Source: Siphonodentalium dalli
Taxonomy: Eukaryota > Mollusca > Scaphopoda > Gadilida > Siphonodentaliidae
Direction of reading: 5' to 3'
Assembly: GCA_032622095.1 (NCBI GenBank)
Contig: CP136069.1
Location: 65,307,319 to 65,371,318 of the forward strand
DNA length: 64,000 nt
How positions within the stretch are numbered: the stretch's first letter is position 1; every line of letters begins with the position of its first letter. Made by a program: the position numbers and the translations under genes. The notes under the pieces are model-generated. The model was not told where the DNA came from and did no database searches. It saw nothing but the letters and a program-made list of their open reading frames with translations. Below, piece after piece: positions 22,500-34,525 of the stretch.

Positions 22500-23718
22500 T
22501 TGAAACTGCATAGATATTCGCCCCAAAAAAAAACATGGTGCTACAATAAAGAGAATTCGCTGATTGTTGAATCTTGATATGGCACCACCAAATAGCGTTT
22601 GTCTGGAACGTGCGAAAACTGCAAAAGAAGGTCTGTCACTTTGGTACGTCTTATAAGACTATATGCCGTCCGCATATAGATATTTCTTGACATTTATCCT
22701 CCGAAAAAAACGACCAAGTACTTGGTTTTATTTGGGTTGGGAACAGTATGAATCGATTTAAGTATATATTGTATGCACAATGCACCAATGGGAAGTGTGA
22801 TCTCCGAAAACAACGGTATATCAAAGTCATTTACCAAAATACATGTGCACCTTTCAAGGGTATATCAATGAAACAATCAGAATAATTATAGAAGAAACAA
22901 CCAAACATGGAACTGGAAATAAAATAGTTATTGTGCCAGGAAGTTCATGTGACCCACACTCATTGGTGTGGTCAGGTGGACTGATATTTGTTACAATATT
23001 CCCTAATCTCAAAGTGTGTCAATGTAATTGAAAAATGTAGTTGTGTAACTTTATCATTACACCAACATTTCAAAAGGAATCAATTACAATAGCAATTACG
23101 TGTAATTGCTTAGGTCTGTTACATATTATTTTCAATTACGTAACTAAACGTAATCAATTGCAATTAATTAATATTACAAATTACAATTACCCCTGGCCTG
23201 GTACAGTCTGCCGAAAATCGATACTAATTTATAGAAGCATATACACTGGCATATATGGGAATGTTTGAAGAAAAAAACAACATAAACATTGTCTGCGTGA
23301 GCACTGGCAGAAAGGTTATAGTTGAGGGTTATGGCACCCCGTTGTTGGGTGCGCTGAAGTGATTGCACTAATCACTTTGTGGCCAGGTATGAAGTCATCG
23401 ACTTGACACATAGCAGATAATTAATACAAACTAACAGAATGACGTTAATCGGTTAATCAATTATACCGATGTGAATAATTTGAACCAACAAAGTACACAA
23501 ACCCATGCAAGTCCAAGCTTTATCTGCCTCCAAGTCTGCAATTATGATGTCTGTCATTTGCAGAATAAGGTTCCCAGGGGGGGGTGAATTTAGTACGCTA
23601 TCCCACATGCTTAGGCCCCAACTGCTATGGGAGACCTATGATCAAGTTGAAGTTGGGGATGTTCACTCATTAGTCACATCGATTATGCATTTTTACTTCT
23701 GCAAATTATGGGATATTT
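22500..23718. other. Intronic sequence
   Basis: No exon was recognised. 23530-23640 holds a degraded AGAATGAGG-family fragment (TTTGCAGAATAAGG, GTGAATTTAGTA). Confidence 0.4.
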
Positions 23719-23871
23719 AAGAAATAACTCTTGTTTCGATTAAGGTTATGCAGTTATAACCGAACAGTTTGAAGATAAATACTATAACACGCGTAGCGTA
23801 GTTATAGAACATTTATTTTCAAACGTATCGGTTATAACTCATAACCTTAATCGAAACAAGAGTTATTTCTT
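23719..23871. mobile_element. 153-bp foldback element
   Basis: The first 31 bases, AAGAAATAACTCTTGTTTCG plus ATTAAGGTTAT, are the exact reverse complement of the last 31. Pairing continues with few mismatches to the centre (ATAACACGCG), so almost the whole element is one hairpin. Confidence 0.85.
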
Positions 23872-24674
23872 ATAATTTAATCCGTCATTTCATAAGAGAC
23901 CCACCAAAATGTAGAAGTTAGAAGTATAACGAGCGTACAACTTTGAGACTAATTCCGACGAAAAAGACATGTGAAGTTGAAAGAGACACCTCACACTCAA
24001 AACGTGTGCTTATCGATGATCACGTCGCGTCGGCGTTTCAGCGAATTGTATTGGCTTGTCGCAACTGATCGCGTATCGCGTGGCAACGGACAGCTATAGT
24101 TGCACGTGCGATTGATATTCGACCGCAGTGGCACAAATCCTTGTTAGATGTAATTTCCGTGTTGTTTCATTTCTTTTATTTGCAAATGTTACATCTTGTT
24201 GATTTGCCTGGTTACTTGTGCACTGAACATTAGCATCTCGTACGATTATTGTCAATATAGTCATAACCGGAGGAATGGTGGTGCAGCACCGACATTTTAT
24301 GTTAAATGGTAGGAGGCATCGAACAGTTTTCATGTATACATTTTTGGCACGCAGTATAGGCGTGGTCATTCGGCGCTGCTGTCATTTCTGTAGCGGGAAT
24401 GTAATCAAGAAATTTAGGTTATCAAGAAATAACTTAACTAGCAAATGGTGTGGCAGCCAATAAGTGCTTCTCGAATTAAAAATAGCAGACATACCAATTA
24501 TGCCCCTTTGGCATAACCGCTAGAGCGCGCAGCTATTCGCTATCGGTATTGGTCGGATGGTGGGGCCAGATTTTTTCCAAAGAGTCCGCGGCTAGAGTAC
24601 GCGTGTACGCACTGTAGCCGAGCTGCTAAACTACCGTATATGACATTAAACCTTTAGTCGAACTTTAGCCGAAC

Positions 24675-24703
24675 TGCTAAAGTACCGTACTTTAGCAGTT
24701 TTA
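24675..24703. repeat. Perfect short palindrome
   Basis: AACTGCTAAAGTA and TACTTTAGCAGTT flank a 3-base loop. The motif CCGAGCTGCTAAA also occurs 50 bp upstream. Confidence 0.7.
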
Positions 24704-25689
24704 CTAGAGTACCGTACGCATTTGATTCGATTGTCACGTGAATATACAGATATAACTGTGTTTTGAGTATTATGAATTGCGTGCATGATGGCCCCCTGCA
24801 TACATAAATATGTTGCTATTTCGTCAGGGGACTAGTTTATGTCGATTCCATACTGTAGTAACCGGGCACTATTGTTTTTTAAATATAATTTATTAAATTT
24901 TGTTTTTAATTTGTATGGTTACATATGAATTCCCTGAAATAAAAAAAACATTTTAGTAAAACATATATGTTGACATTTATCTACAAATTATCTGCCCTCC
25001 TGAGAAACGTGTAATATATATTGAGGCTCAGATCTTTTATGAGCCAGTTCTCCCTTCATATAGTTCACGCTCTGTCCCACGCCTTCCAGTGTGAATTAGT
25101 TCACAAGGGGATATTGGGACAGAGGCTGGAATAATGAACGGACATGTTATTTAAAGATATTTATTTGTTCATTTTACCATGAAAGCTGGTTTTGTTTTAT
25201 TATGCGAGAAGTTTTAGGTGAAACTGCAGAGGTTGCATATCAAGCAGATGTTTTGGTTTATTGTTTTTGTATTTAGTTTGCCTCTATCACATCTGGTTAT
25301 GTAAATATACGGCTTAATCAATTAATAGTATCAAGATGTTGATAGAGAGGGCGTTGTTTGCTTTATATGTGCCGAACATTATCTCTTCTTGCTTAGTTGG
25401 GATATTTAACCAGGCACTTATTCTCTGTTTACGGCATTGTATTCTGTGCCTGCATAGTGGTATGTTTTAACCGGTTTGTCTTTGGTGCGGGTTGTCCCGA
25501 TCCCATTGCCCGATCTGAGTTTTACAATACCAGGATTAAATATAAATTGTTTTAATGTACATAAGTGTCAGTATCTCAAAAGTTCATATATAATAGATTA
25601 CACGACCTTCAATATTGATATAGCAGCCTCATTTTTATAATTTTTCACTACATATTATAGGTTCCAGAACTGTAAGTTTACTGTTGTAT

Positions 25690-25925
25690 CCCTTTGGGAC
25701 CTCAAGTATTGAACATTGACCATTCCACCGTTCACAGGGGAAATGTATAGTAACTATGGAAATGGAAAACATTTGAACAGGTCTGAATTCACGAATACCC
25801 GAACTATTGCCAAGTTACGTATTCACGTGGAACGCGCTATTCAGCGACTGACTGAATTCAAGATTATTGCACAGCCAGCTATACTGTGGTCACTAAAAGC
25901 AGCCATGAACCAGGTGTTTCTGTAA
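25690..25925 (+). pseudogene. DDE_Tnp_4-type transposase C-terminal fragment
   Basis: The translation ends a DDE superfamily endonuclease: IPPFTG, a short charged gap, NTRTIAKLRIHVERAIQRL, TEFKII and a stop at 25925. The block TR-x-IA-x-x-RIHVER-x-I-x-R-x-x-x-FKI is the well known C-terminal signature of the metazoan DDE_Tnp_4 family (IS4EU/ISL2EU and Harbinger-type relatives). The catalytic D and D residues would lie upstream, where the frame is closed, so only a 5'-truncated relic remains. No TIRs were found around it. Confidence 0.7.
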
Positions 25926-26109
25926 CTGTGCGTGTCTTTGTAAAGATAAAGCTGGTGAGGAAATTGTGGCTTGTATCTACATGTCTTGTTACATGTCTAC
26001 ATACTATCGCGTGACTTATAGGCCCCACGTGGCCGGGTGCAATATCATTATTTGTTTATGTAATATATTTATGTATTGTAGATGCACATGTCACGTTAAT
26101 AAAAGATTA

Positions 26110-26154
26110 CCTCTCTCTCTCTCTCCCCCCCTCTCTCTCTCTCTCTCTCTCTCT
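26110..26154. repeat. (CT)n microsatellite
   Basis: CT repeats broken by a short C tract. Confidence 0.95.
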
Positions 26155-26280
26155 ACTAGGGCTGAATGGACCATAACCATGAAGCCACACACGTTTAAAC
26201 ATGCATGTCCCATTTGAATTTACACCAGGAGTATACAGAATATTATCTTTACTTGCATAATGTAATCGGCATCAATCATG

Positions 26281-26331
26281 AACGCTCTTTGACATTTTTG
26301 GAAATTAGAGTATCATAGCAGAAACGCTCTT
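26281..26331. repeat. Paired AACGCTCTTT boxes
   Basis: AACGCTCTTT at about 26281 and 26322, 41 bp apart. The same spacing is seen in the elements at 51800, 54485 and 56697 on the other strand, so this is probably a relic of that family. Confidence 0.5.
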
Positions 26332-27091
26332 TATCATATAAGTAATAATTTGAGTTTTGTAGTTTATATGACTAGTGTCAGCTGAATTAGACCATCCTTA
26401 AGATGCATATTAATATGGTTTCTTTCTTGACTCATTGGCTGTTAGATATAGCTTAGCTTGCCTTATGTCATTACAAGGCTTATGCGTATATCAGGTAATT
26501 ATAAATGAATACTACCGGGGTAAATTAGAACACTGTTTGTGTTTCTCTGTCGATTTGTTTAAAACGGCCACGTTATGCTAGATATGAATGTTTATAAAAC
26601 ATGGCAATAAGTACGTAGTTCTCTCAAAATATATGGTCTTTCTTTTAAATATGTACCCACATTGATGCCCCATTTATATTCGAAAACAAATGCTGTTCAA
26701 AATTATATACCCCCACGTTTTGGGTAACATTTTCAAAATGATAAGAAGAGTATTTCTCATAGTAATAGTTTTGTATTTGAACTACTGTCGAAAAGATCTT
26801 CTGAGACTTCCATCGTAAATAAACTCGCAGTCTTGCACAAATGTAAACAAAGACTCCGCGGCACTATGGAATTCTAGCCCCATGCACTGAGCAATGTGTG
26901 GCGTTGCGGTTCGTGTCTCTCTTATAGAAGAGCTCTTTGAATTTACCGAACTCGGGAATCCGCTATTGTTTCACACTATATTCCGTGGATTGACAGCTTA
27001 TGATTAAATTAATATATAGAAACTGAAGGGGAAAGGTACTATAACAACAGTGTTAAGTTGAGACTATATACATACTGCTCAAGTTCTCATA

Positions 27092-27205
27092 AGATGAGGC
27101 CTAAGCAGAATGAGGTCACCAGAGGGTGAATTTGGTGGTGCTAGCCCGTTGTGTGGTATAGCATCAATAAATTAATCATCTGGGGACCTCACTCTGCAAA
27201 TGGCA
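27092..27205. mobile_element. Foldback MITE, AGAATGAGGTC family
   Basis: GATGAGGCCTAAGCAGAATG with GGTCACCAGAGGGTGAATTTGG, and the inverted GGGGACCTCACTCTGCAAATG. Copy of the 2548-2735 element. Confidence 0.65.
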
Positions 27206-27654
27206 GATTTACTTTTTACTTTACTTTAAACATATTTTATTTGTATATCGAATAATACAAAACTTACTTTGCCCCTCTCCCTGTTTACAATAATATTATT
27301 CATACAAAATGGTGAAGGAAAGATTCAAAATCATATATAGGTTAAACATATTTACATTTACAAATGAGTGGGTTCGGGGTTTGGGGTGGGAGGTGCCAAA
27401 ACCGATTTGTGACTAATTTGCTTTTTGTGGCTATTCTGAAATGCGTGTGATTATCCGACTTCGAATCGTTTGGTCGCTGTTATATATCGATGGACTATTT
27501 TGAAGAGAATTTTGTTTCTTCTATATTGAGATATCGGGAAATGACAGATACACTATTTGCAGACTTGTCAGCCTCATAGGGCAGGTTTAGATTGGAAGCT
27601 TCCAATTTAGCCAATATGGACACCAAAATAATACGCATACGTTTGATTATTTAT

Positions 27655-27814
27655 GGGATAACGGTGTGGTGTTTTGTGATTTCGGAAAGGTACAGGGCGA
27701 ATATACTGTGGCAAATTTAGTTAATTGGCGACGGCGGAAGCCCATAAACGGGTATTTGCCACAGTATATTCGCCCTGTACATTTCCGAAATCACTAAACA
27801 CCGCACTGTTATCC
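27655..27814. mobile_element. 160-bp foldback element
   Basis: GGGATAACGGTGTGGTGTTT...GGCGAATATACTGTGGCAAA is inverted at 27751-27814 with few mismatches, leaving a loop of about 33 bases. The outer motif GACGGTGTGGTGTTTTGTGA recurs singly at 28254. Confidence 0.8.
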
Positions 27815-28308
27815 CCCATTCTAATTCTCTACGAACTTAAAACGTTATTTCGACACACACATGTCTTGCAATTATCAACACAATGTGCAGCCATAGAAAA
27901 CACTCAGCCAATTCACGAATTTGGTTTAAAATTTAATGCGCAGGATAAAATATAATTCCTCAATTAGCATCGCTCTTATCGTAAACAATGCTGAAAAAAA
28001 TGAAAAATTGCCACCTCGAATAGAAATAAATATGCACAACGATTTGTTTTTGCATGTACCTGATGTCTTTTTCTGATGTTTATCACTGACAAATTGCGGT
28101 TTTGATTTTACCGCGAACTTGTGAAGTTGAAGTTGAATTGAAACAATGGAAAATTGTTTACTCATTATGATGTGCATTTCACACCGTATCTATCTCCGTT
28201 TCATGTCAAGAAATTGGTCGAATGATATAGAGACAATGATATTTATTGGATATGACGGTGTGGTGTTTTGTGATTATCTTCATGTGTTGGAGGAATAAAC
28301 ATTACACG

Positions 28309-28483
<175 letters not shown>

Positions 28484-28519
28484 ATATATACTCTCTTATC
28501 TCATATATATAGTATTTAT

Positions 28520-29465
28520 AGCAACGAGCTAGTAACGGAAGTCAGTAGACCGGGCGCCAACTCTATGTATTGCATCTACTCCGTAACGTCGTCGGTATGT
28601 ACTGCGTAAGGGTGACGTCATGGGGAGAAACGGAACAGTGAGCGGAGTTGGATCGGCCATGAACGAGATTAGGAATTCAGCTGACGTCAATATTGGCAAT
28701 TAGGAATATCTAACATTGAAGCGATGAACCGGACTACACTTTGCAATTGTATATCAATGATTACCTCCCCCCCCCCCCCGCAAATATGTGATGTTTCAGG
28801 AGGTATACTGGCATAAGTGCATCAGAATGAAAGATACTTAATCGGGCTTCACGATTATTTAGCGATTGGTGTACAATCGGGATAACACGTGCCACGCGTT
28901 ATTAGAATTATATTTTTAAATGAGTATCCGGATTTAATCCCAACGTTGTTGAACATATCGAACTTATTTTTGAGTAAATAACGGAGATTTGTCTGAAGCA
29001 GTTTATAACACCACAAGTGATATATATTTGTTTTTATTTCTGAATATCTCCGTTGTTTAGTCCAAAAGGAATGAATATTTCTGATATAACTATATTTAGT
29101 AGTGGCCAGTTGGCTCCGGTTATCCCCTTTTCGGTTCAATTATATTGATAAGCTATATTCTGATGTCTAATCAAACATCACGTGAAACGTGCTATTCAGA
29201 TTGAATACCATTATATACCTAATTATGAACACCGATTAGATAATGTTTTATATATAATCCTTGGAATATTGGTTGCTATGGAAAAACAGACTATCATATT
29301 TCATAATCTGTGGCATGAGATATAGTTGAACTATATTCAGACGATAAACTCCGCATCATCGCGAGTATGCATTGTTACGCAACGGTAAAATCCTCATTTA
29401 GTATAGACTATAATATAAAAAATATGATGACTGGGCTTAATGGAACATTGCCATAAAGCGGATTG
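28520..29465. other. Intronic sequence, nothing recognised
   Basis: Contains a slightly GC-richer patch (28540-28680) with TGACGTCA and a 13-base C tract at 28767. No exon signals. Confidence 0.4.
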
Positions 29466-30000
29466 CCCGTCAAAAATGACGGGTGACAAACGGGACATGC
29501 AGGAAAATCGTGTGAAGAATTAAAATTATTAGTGCCCCTTCAAGTCATTTAAAATCATCATTAGTCACCTGAGGTGAGGTAAACAGCACATTTTGCATGA
29601 CACTCTCCTGATAAAGTTATTATCTATCTTTTGAGCTTATAATAAACGCTTTGTATTGCTAATTATTAGTGCATCTTTAAGTTGTTTAAGGGCAAAGCCA
29701 ACTACAGCGTGACAATCCATGTGTCATGTTACCGATGTGCACCAATTTCCCCGCATATATTCTGAGATAATAAACGTTCTATATTAATCTTGCAATTGAT
29801 CAGTCACAATTTAAATCATCTGAGGTCAAAGGCGCCTACCCCATGACATTCCCCTGGCCATGAGATCAATATGTACCGGTTTCTTACATATGCTAAACTG
29901 ACACGGAACGCTCTTTGTTGCTCATATACGCCCCTTTAAACGTCTGATGTAGAACAAAAATGACGGGTTACAAGCATGACATGCATGAGAATATTGTCAC
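29466..30000. repeat. Degenerate repeat block
   Basis: AAAATGACGGGT followed by GACATGCA occurs at 29473 and 29957. Between them units with ATTAGTGC...TTTAA, CTGAGGT and ATAATAAACG recur about every 130-150 bp in a decayed form. Confidence 0.5.
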
Positions 30001-30731
30001 CGCTGCTAACGACATAAAGAAAGCCGACAAACGGTGCGCGGAGTTTGTCTTTGGAGATTTTAGTGACGGGCGCCGCTGACACCACGTTCGTCTGCAGAGA
30101 AGGTAACACATTATATCAGTAAAGATCAAACCTTGATAACCTTTGGGGAACGCGCAAAATCTCAGGTCATCTTTTACCGGTTGGGCTGAAATTTTTCGCG
30201 TCGTATTATAAGATGTGCCATATGACATGGTAAAAATGGCGCAATCGGACATGAGGATGATATAGTTTTAAACGCGCCAAAATCGTGACAGAGTTACAGA
30301 CAGACACACATACACAAACAGTTGGCTTTTATATATATATGGGAAATAAAAACAGTGTCTTGGTGTGAGGAATAATAATTTGAAACTTTGCCGGTCAACA
30401 AGTTGACAATTCTTACGTCTCAGACGGAGAAGTCCAGAAATAACTCACGCAATGTTCGAAGATGGTGTTTTTTATTAAACAGCCAAATGACTTTCGCATT
30501 CTCGAAAAATATGGACGCCGGTGTTTTCAGCAAACATTTTGGGGATGTGTCATCTTCTGGCATTGCGAAGTTAGTCAATGATATGTTTATTGTCTCACTG
30601 ACAACCAAAGAACGGTTGTGGAATGTTGCATTGCCTTTGTTTGGAAATAGAACATAGCCGCCTCATTATATACTGGATAATAGAGCCCCCCCCCCCCCCC
30701 CGCTGACATAGAGTGTTATAGTTTGAGTGTA

Positions 30732-30947
30732 TTAACCCTTTATATACTATAAAGCATCATTGATCATGATGAGTAGTTATCCCATAGGAAATGTTCCGAT
30801 ATGGGCCGATAATAAGATCAAAAAATCCTTCTGTACTTGTATACATGCACCTATATTACCTGTACATCCCTGAAAATAAATAATAGCCTAATCCAATGTA
30901 CATTGTTTAACTGACTGGGAGAATCCAATCAATATAGAAAGGGTTAG
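30732..30947. mobile_element. TTAA-type MITE
   Basis: TTAACCCTTTATATACTATA at the left, AATATAGAAAGGGTTAG at the right (last A lost). The inner AAGCATCATTGAT and GTTATCCCATAGGAAATGTT match the 49.6-kb copy. Confidence 0.7.
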
Positions 30948-30977
30948 TTTTGTCAATCTAAACATATCAATTTCTAC

Positions 30978-31630
30978 AGTGTATTATTTGTTCAAGATTA
31001 CGACATCGAATCACAGGCTTACCGTTGACAGTGCATGGGCGATGGCAGAACACGAACAAAGAAGAAAGATTATGTCCCTTGTGTAAGAATGGAGTCGGTG
31101 ACGAGTATCATCTGATGATAACTTGCATATATTTTTCAGTAATTAGACAAAAGTGTATCCAGGATTATTACTGGAAGTACCCAAATGTGTATAAATTTCA
31201 GAAACTTCTCTCCGTTAAGAATATATCCGTACTGAAAAAGGTGTTTATATATTTGAAGCTAGCCGTGAGCGAATGCAGAATGAAGAATCTGCGTACGACT
31301 GAGTATTTGGGCATCACTTTCACCACCTCTCACACAGTGGTTACATTTATCTCTAACCCCTGCTTTCTCGATGTGTGTGAACAAGGTGTCCTTTATGCAA
31401 AAAATAGCCATAATATAGTGCCAACCATGTTAGGTCCACCTGAAAGGACACGGTGGTATATAGAGTTATCATTCCAATGGCTTGTGTCTGTCTCCCAGCG
31501 TAGGCATCATAATGACATAATCCACATGTGAAAACATGTTTTTGCATGTAATATGTTAAATCATGTCTAGCAATAAAGCATACCATTTACAGCGATAACT
31601 TGACTGAATAATAATAATAATAATAATAAT
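30978..31630 (+). pseudogene. Non-LTR retrotransposon C-terminal fragment with (AAT)n tail
   Basis: A 5'-truncated piece of a LINE-like ORF2. The frame starts inside SRLRHRITGLPLTVHGRW and continues NKEERLCPLC, GVGDEYHLMITC. This L-R-x-x-NHxLP-x-x-x-GRW...R-x-C-x-x-C...GDEYH-x-x-x-x-C block is a zinc-knuckle-like segment found behind the reverse transcriptase in many invertebrate non-LTR elements. The frame stays open to 31531. An (AAT)n microsatellite at 31607-31630 marks the 3' end, as usual for such elements. A related fragment lies at 55566-56010. Confidence 0.7.
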
Positions 31631-31779
31631 ACAGTTTTTTGCCACGGATCCACGATATGTGCTCTCGGGCTTTACACAAAATAATATATATCATACAAGT
31701 AACATGTTAACATGCAAACATAATTTATAGTGACAAATTGGCATCTGCGGTTGAATTATTGACATTGTGTGTGACCGAA

Positions 31780-32315
31780 TGCCCTTTTGAACAAGTGACA
31801 CTTTAAAGCCGCTTTAAATTGATCCAATAGGTTGCGGAGCTTTAAGGTGGTCTGGTAATAAATTCCAGAGCCTGGGACCGGCCACGGAAAATGCGCGGTC
31901 ACCGCATGTTACTAGATTGCCAGGAGTATGTATTAACAAGTTCGACTTTGCAGACCAAAGTGGTCTAGGTGATTGATATCGGATAGGTTAGATGGTGCCA
32001 AGCCATTTAAACACTTGTAAACGTTTAATATTGTTTTGAAATGAACTCTTTCCTCGATCGGAAGCCAATGCAGTTTATCCAGTATAGGACTTATATGGTC
32101 AATTTTTTTGGTTTTTGTGACAAGCCTCGCCGCACAATTTTGAATGACCTAGAGCTTGTGCAACAAAGACTTTTTGCAACCAGGGAGCAGGGAATTACAT
32201 TAATCGATGCGGCTGGTTACAAATGCATTGACAAATTGTTTTGTCGTCCCCATGTCAATCACGTTTCGCACCCTGCTTATATTTCTCAGATTTGATCAAT
32301 GCCATGTCCACAGAC
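31780..32315 (-). pseudogene. L2/CR1-type LINE reverse transcriptase C-terminal relic
   Basis: Reading the minus strand gives, in order, LRNISRVRNVIDM, a stretch with VNAFVTSRID and CNSLLPG, VIQNCAARLVTK, HISPILDKLHWLPIEERVHF, LNVYKCLNGLAPSNLSD and finally LLDQFKAALKCHLF. This order (SR-x-DYCNSLL, LQ-x-x-QN-x-AARL, HWLP-x-x-x-R-x-x-FK, YK-x-LNG-x-AP-x-YL) is diagnostic for the thumb and C-terminus of L2/CR1-clade LINE ORF2. Several stops and frameshifts show it is dead. It lies in the 10.5-kb intron, in the same orientation as the receptor gene. Confidence 0.8.
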
Positions 32316-32507
32316 GCAAACAAATTACCTTTTGTGTTATCACAGCTGGTTGCAGGAATATATTAAATTAATTTAGGACATAAGAATTGATCTTGTGACT
32401 GAAGTGAATTTTTGAGGGACCGAAAGACAGCCTCAGTACAACTTCTCACCGGATGTGATCATTCTATAGATTCCTGTAGCAAGTACACGCTATCTGTCGA
32501 TACTTAC

Positions 32508-32688
32508 GCTTTGTTAGATTTGACACCTTTGTGCACAGCCAGCTTGTCGTAGAACTTGCCCACCACGACATCGTGTTCAAGTATCAGCAGTCGTCCCCCT
32601 TTGTAAAGAGAGGCACAGTGAAGCTGAGAATCATGCTGACACAATCGATCATTGTGGTAGTGCCACTTTAATACCCCTGATGTGCGAT
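32508..32688 (-). CDS. Exon encoding the first half of a C-type lectin-like domain (CTLD receptor gene)
   Basis: Internal exon of 181 bp, phase 1 at its start and phase 2 at its end. The acceptor is a pyrimidine-rich stretch ending in CGCAG at 32689-32693; the donor is GC|GTAAGTA at 32507. It reads RTSGVLKWHYHNDRLC, then QLHCASLYKGGRLLILEHD and a Phe/Leu-rich helix ending VKSNK(A). The W-x7-C followed by C-x6-GG-x-L-L-x-L pattern is the start of a CTLD (W...C, then the first core cysteine and the G.L..I strand). Its phase-2 end fits exactly onto the phase-2 start of the exon at 21777-22003, which begins with the classical 'FYIGL' strand, so together they make one complete CTLD. The upstream exon (signal peptide) must lie above 32700 and end after one codon base; I could not identify it. 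The flanking intron is 10.5 kb and holds LINE relics. Confidence 0.75.
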
Positions 32689-32895
32689 CTGCGAATGAAA
32701 AGATCAAATATACATGAATACTAGATAATGCCATGAATCTATATGTGGCAAAAACCTGATATATTTCTTAATTTTTATCTGTTTCTTACGTTGGCAAAAT
32801 ATGCAGAATCGCGTAGTTTTCAAATTATGATAAAAAAGTTACGTGCGTCATCTGCATGGTCGTTCGACTTATCGCAAACGTCACGTTCCCACATG

Positions 32896-33212
32896 GGGGG
32901 GGGGGGGGGGTAGGAAAAAAGTTTCAGGCACGTATGCTGATTTTTTCCTTCCGACCCTTGTCGACCCACCCCCTCATCCAACATTATTTCCGTTTTCGGC
33001 AGTTTTTCCCGACCATTTTTTGACACCCACCCCCTTTTAAAACTAAAACAGAGATTTGCGGGGGACAATTCACCGTAAACAGCTGCATATGAATTTCTGT
33101 GCATACTATTTGTCATCGATGTTAACATTGACATGTAAATAGGAACGCGTCATTTTGGGTTCATTCGGCCAAAAAAACATGGCTCCCAGCGGCCATCTTG
33201 GGTTTCAAAATT
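32896..33212 (-). mobile_element. G-tract element, partial reverse copy
   Basis: Starts with 16 G (32896-32911), followed by a TTTCAGGCACGTATGCTG stretch and the reverse of GGTGGGTGTCAAAAAATGG, CATATGAATTTCTGTGCATA and the AAGATGGCCGCTGG...CATG part of the element at 46732-47266. The far end is missing. Confidence 0.7.
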
Positions 33213-33360
33213 CAATCCATTAGCATGGGCTACAGGCTATACTGTTTGTCTGTGTATGTTAATATTGACATTCTAAGTCCAAGTTTGACGTTAGAAGATG
33301 TACAATCTAGTCTAATTTAAACACATTTTAGTGTAACTAGAAAGATATATACGTATGAAT

Positions 33361-33395
33361 AGGGACACAAGTTACAGAACTTACAACTTGTCCCT
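33361..33395. repeat. Short hairpin, second copy
   Basis: AGGGACACAAGTTACAG / AACTTACAACTTGTCCCT, the reverse orientation of the hairpin at 11798-11830. Confidence 0.6.
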
Positions 33396-33680
33396 CTACT
33401 GGTATAATCATAAAACATACGTACAAAACATAGCACAAAGTGTTTATAAAGAGCAGTGTGTGTTGCGGATGTCGGGTTTCCACCTGTATTCCAAACTCGG
33501 TTATGAATAACAGCCTGGAATTAAGTGAGTTTGGTGGATGAATGGCAAATTTTTACCATATATGAGTTTATCATACATGATTGTGTACAATCTACTGACA
33601 CATTGCTGTCCATTCTTCCATTGCGACAACAGCACCGAACTGACCATTGAAAACGACTATACTCTGGATGCCATATAAGA

Positions 33681-34370
33681 GTGTTGATAAGTCGCTGCTC
33701 ACCACCGCAAACACATATACAAGAATACACACCGAAGAATGACAATGGAGACACATGCAAATTAAAGCAGATGAACAATGAGAAAGATGTAGGAATTATC
33801 ACGGATACCAAATTGACATTTGTTGAGCATATAAACGAGAATGCACAGAAAACGCAACCTGTAATGGGCATTATAAGAAGATCCTTCACCTATCTCAACG
33901 AGAATATGTTTACACATCTATACAAAGAACTGGTTCGACCACGATTTGAGTATGCACAACCCGCTTGGAAATCATATTTGGTATAACACATATTAACACA
34001 AGCAGAAAAAGTACAACGGAGAGCAACACAACTAGTTACATCTGTTATACGAATATCGACTTGCAAAAATGAAGACCCCGACACTACAATATAGAGAACA
34101 CAGAGGAGACAATAATATAACATGTTAAAACATTACGACCCGGAAATAATAAACATTTTGCCAAAAAAAAAACACCAATTCCAAAACAATGGGACACAAC
34201 TTCGAATCATACCAACAAAGAGGGACCAAGATAAAAAGTAAAATGCCTATAGTCAGAGAGTTGTGGGTGCAAGGAACCACCTGGCAGACTAAGTAGTGAA
34301 AGCCGAACACCAAAGCAAATTTAAAAACATTCTGGCTGATAACACCGTATCATTTGTAATGCTCTATTCT
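33681..34370 (+). pseudogene. CR1/jockey-like LINE reverse transcriptase relic
   Basis: The frame from 33681 reads NEKDVGIITDTKLTF, EHINENAQKTQPVMGIIRRS, LYKELVRPRFEYAQPAWKSY. This is the conserved region EKDLGV-x-x-D-x-x-L...H-x-x-x-x-x-x-KA...G-x-I-x-R-x-F...LYK-x-LVRP-x-LEYA-x-x-W-x-P behind the RT catalytic core of CR1/jockey-type LINEs. After a stop near 33987 a shifted frame continues with VEQVQRRATK-like sequence (RRATQLV) and a long Lys-rich tail containing stops. It lies upstream of the first CTLD exon found, on the opposite strand. Confidence 0.75.
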
Positions 34371-34525
34371 GGCTGATGTTTGGACTGAACAAGAGGTAAA
34401 TAATAAATTGTACGGATTAATTGGGAATGACAAGTTCACAGACGAGTCAAACGTTGGCATGTATAGGTGAATAATTTGGTGAAGAAGGCGTGGACATAGT
34501 GGCAACAGCCAGCGTTCACTAACAG

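Noticed and set aside
24094-24369. Minus-strand 91-codon frame with several cysteines, considered as a receptor exon
   Set aside because: It lies between the two CTLD exons, whose phases already join exactly; no supporting splice sites.
32789-32835. Minus-strand donor-like CAAC|GTAAGA 100 bp upstream of the first CTLD exon
   Set aside because: The phase fits and the frame is open for 16 codons (ending FCIFCQ), but there is no start codon and no clear acceptor; left as an open possibility only.
33521-33889. Minus-strand 122-codon frame with a hydrophobic start, considered as the missing signal-peptide exon
   Set aside because: It is antisense to the LINE relic at 33681 and has no donor in the needed phase.
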